NCBI GenBank assembly: GCA_964426755.1
Contig: CAYRRR010000006.1
Location: forward strand, 1-39,543
DNA length: 39,543 bases
From: CAYRRR01 sp964426755
GTDB taxonomy: Bacteria; Patescibacteriota; Saccharimonadia; Saccharimonadales; JAGQNJ01
Reading direction: 5' to 3'
A program made the translations under genes and the position numbers. The notes under the pieces were generated by a model. It was given only the letters and a program-made list of their open reading frames with translations, was not told the DNA's origin and searched no databases. Numbering within the stretch: position 1 is the stretch's first letter; every line of letters starts with the position of its first letter. This document shows, piece by piece, positions 38,537-39,543 of the stretch.

Positions 38537-39543
38537 ATGGCAGATAAAAAAGCTGCAGCAGAAACCAGTGGTAAGAGCCAGGCGCTTAATCTGGCGCTCG
38601 ATACGATAGAAAAGCAATTTGGCAAAGGGTCTATTATGCGATTGGGCGAGGCTCATAAAACAGCGGTAGAAACAATCCCTACGGGTAGTTTAGCCCTTGA
38701 TTTGGCACTGGGCGGGGGTCTTCCTAAGGGAAGAATTATTGAAATTTATGGGCCGGAAAGTTCTGGTAAAACCACCCTGGCGTTGCATGCTATTGCTGAA
38801 ATTCAAAAACAGGGCGGTACGGCTGCTTTTGTTGACGCCGAGCATGCCCTCGATCCAGCGTACGCCAAACGCCTTGGCGTCAAAGTTGATAACTTACTGA
38901 TTTCGCAGCCTGATAATGGTGAGCAAGCACTTGAAATCACCGAGACTTTGGTACGCTCTAATGCAGTTGACCTGATTGTTGTGGACTCTGTGGCAGCGCT
39001 TGTTCCTCGCGCAGAGATCGAGGGTGATATGGGTGATGCTCATATGGGCTTACAGGCTCGTTTGATGAGTCAGGCACTCCGCAAACTAACCGGCGTTATT
39101 AACAAATCAAAAGCTACGGTAATTTTCATTAACCAGATCCGGATGAAGATTGGTATCATGTTTGGTAACCCAGAAACGACTACGGGCGGTAACGCCTTGA
39201 AGTTTTATGCCTCGGTTCGTATGGACATTCGCCGAACCTCTCAAATTAAGCAGGGCGATAAAGTAATCGGTAACCATTGCCGCGTTAAAGTTGTCAAAAA
39301 CAAAATTGCGCCGCCGTTTAGAGAAGCCGAGTTTGATATCATGTACAACCAAGGGATTTCACGTTCAGGTGATGTAATTGACTTAGCAGTAAATCACAAT
39401 ATCATCGAAAAAGCAGGTGCTTGGTTTTCATACAACGGCGAAAAAATTGGCCAGGGTAGAGAAGCGGCCAAGAAGTACCTAGAAGACAATCCGAAGGTAA
39501 TGGAAGAGGTTGCTAAGAAAGTAACTGAAGCCGCCAATAAGGA
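38537..39543 (+). CDS. recA: Recombinase RecA (3' end beyond window)
   Basis: The frame is open from ATG 38537 (MADKKAAAETSGKSQALN) to the window edge, 335 complete codons. Walker A GPESSGKT is at residues 72-79, with FVDAEHALDP, Walker B LIVVDSVAAL, the L1/L2 loop regions (PRAEIEGDMGDAHMG; FGNPETTTGGNALKFYAS) and the C-terminal domain. RecA forms the strand-exchange filament and activates SOS where present. Nearly the whole protein is included; only the acidic tail should be missing. It is divergent from pilB. Confidence 0.96.
   Translation, partial: MADKKAAAETSGKSQALNLALDTIEKQFGKGSIMRLGEAHKTAVETIPTGSLALDLALGGGLPKGRIIEIYGPESSGKTTLALHAIAEIQKQGGTAAFVDAEHALDPAYAKRLGVKVDNLLISQPDNGEQALEITETLVRSNAVDLIVVDSVAALVPRAEIEGDMGDAHMGLQARLMSQALRKLTGVINKSKATVIFINQIRMKIGIMFGNPETTTGGNALKFYASVRMDIRRTSQIKQGDKVIGNHCRVKVVKNKIAPPFREAEFDIMYNQGISRSGDVIDLAVNHNIIEKAGAWFSYNGEKIGQGREAAKKYLEDNPKVMEEVAKKVTEAANK

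Noticed and set aside
1..39543. Recoded UGA (Gracilibacteria-type code 25)
   Set aside because: Several genes end with TGA in natural positions (ruvA, the 66-aa gene, the 90-aa gene), and none of the conserved proteins needs TGA read as Gly.

Overview
This window looks like chromosomal DNA of a Patescibacteria/CPR bacterium, most likely a Candidatus Saccharibacteria (TM7) relative. The reasons are very compact gene packing, many short lineage-restricted proteins, a DEVD-type RhlE-like helicase, a short HrcA, a short TilS, a ComEC without an obvious beta-lactamase tail, and a type IV pilus locus beside recA. TGA is used as a stop (for example after ruvA and the 66-aa gene at 13213), so the recoded Gracilibacteria/Absconditabacteria code does not apply. 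The lineage call is inference from gene content, not a database match.

Layout. 1-1037: a C-terminal scrap, a small membrane protein and an unknown protein behind a leader with a terminator-like hairpin. 1008-8535: histidine phosphatase, tilS, ftsH, a 34-aa upstream ORF coupled to murJ, lepA and an adenylate-kinase-like gene. 8574-14853: the heat-shock block, hrcA-grpE, small genes, dnaK and dnaJ, with four CIRCE (HrcA operator) copies. 14850-20731: a GGDEF protein, a sortase, two ATP-grasp ligases, a DUF192 protein and two membrane proteins. 20748-22422: tRNA-Lys(UUU) with a structured leader, a methyltransferase flanked by copies of the tRNA 3' end, and an unknown gene. 22483-26857: DEAD-box helicase, a frameshifted gene, comEC, yebC and a small membrane protein. 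26913-28615: a secreted lamin-tail protein with Cys repeats, interrupted by 100 N. 28629-31905: ruvC-ruvA-unknown-ruvB and a PH-like membrane protein. 31906-38336 (minus): type IV pilus genes pilB, pilC, [100 N], pilin, pilM, pilN, pilO and a small partner. 38537-end: recA, open at the window edge.

The strongest cross-cutting signal is in the promoters. At about 19 starts a -10 hexamer, usually with an extended TGn motif, ends only 6-10 nt before the start codon, with no Shine-Dalgarno (SD) sequence in between. That geometry predicts leaderless or nearly leaderless mRNAs. A smaller set (hrcA, the dnaK operon, the DEAD helicase, yebC, pilin, recA, the 183-aa gene) has real leaders with SD sequences. 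The same geometry moves the likely starts of lepA, ruvA, the PH protein, two membrane proteins and possibly others away from the longest ORF.

The genes are mostly housekeeping: protein quality control (FtsH, HrcA/GrpE/DnaK/DnaJ), translation (TilS, LepA, tRNA-Lys), recombination (RuvABC, RecA, YebC nearby) and DNA uptake (ComEC plus the type IV pilus). The least explained parts are the small proteins woven into the CIRCE-controlled operons, the ATP-grasp pair, the gene between ruvA and ruvB, and the tRNA-Lys neighbourhood.
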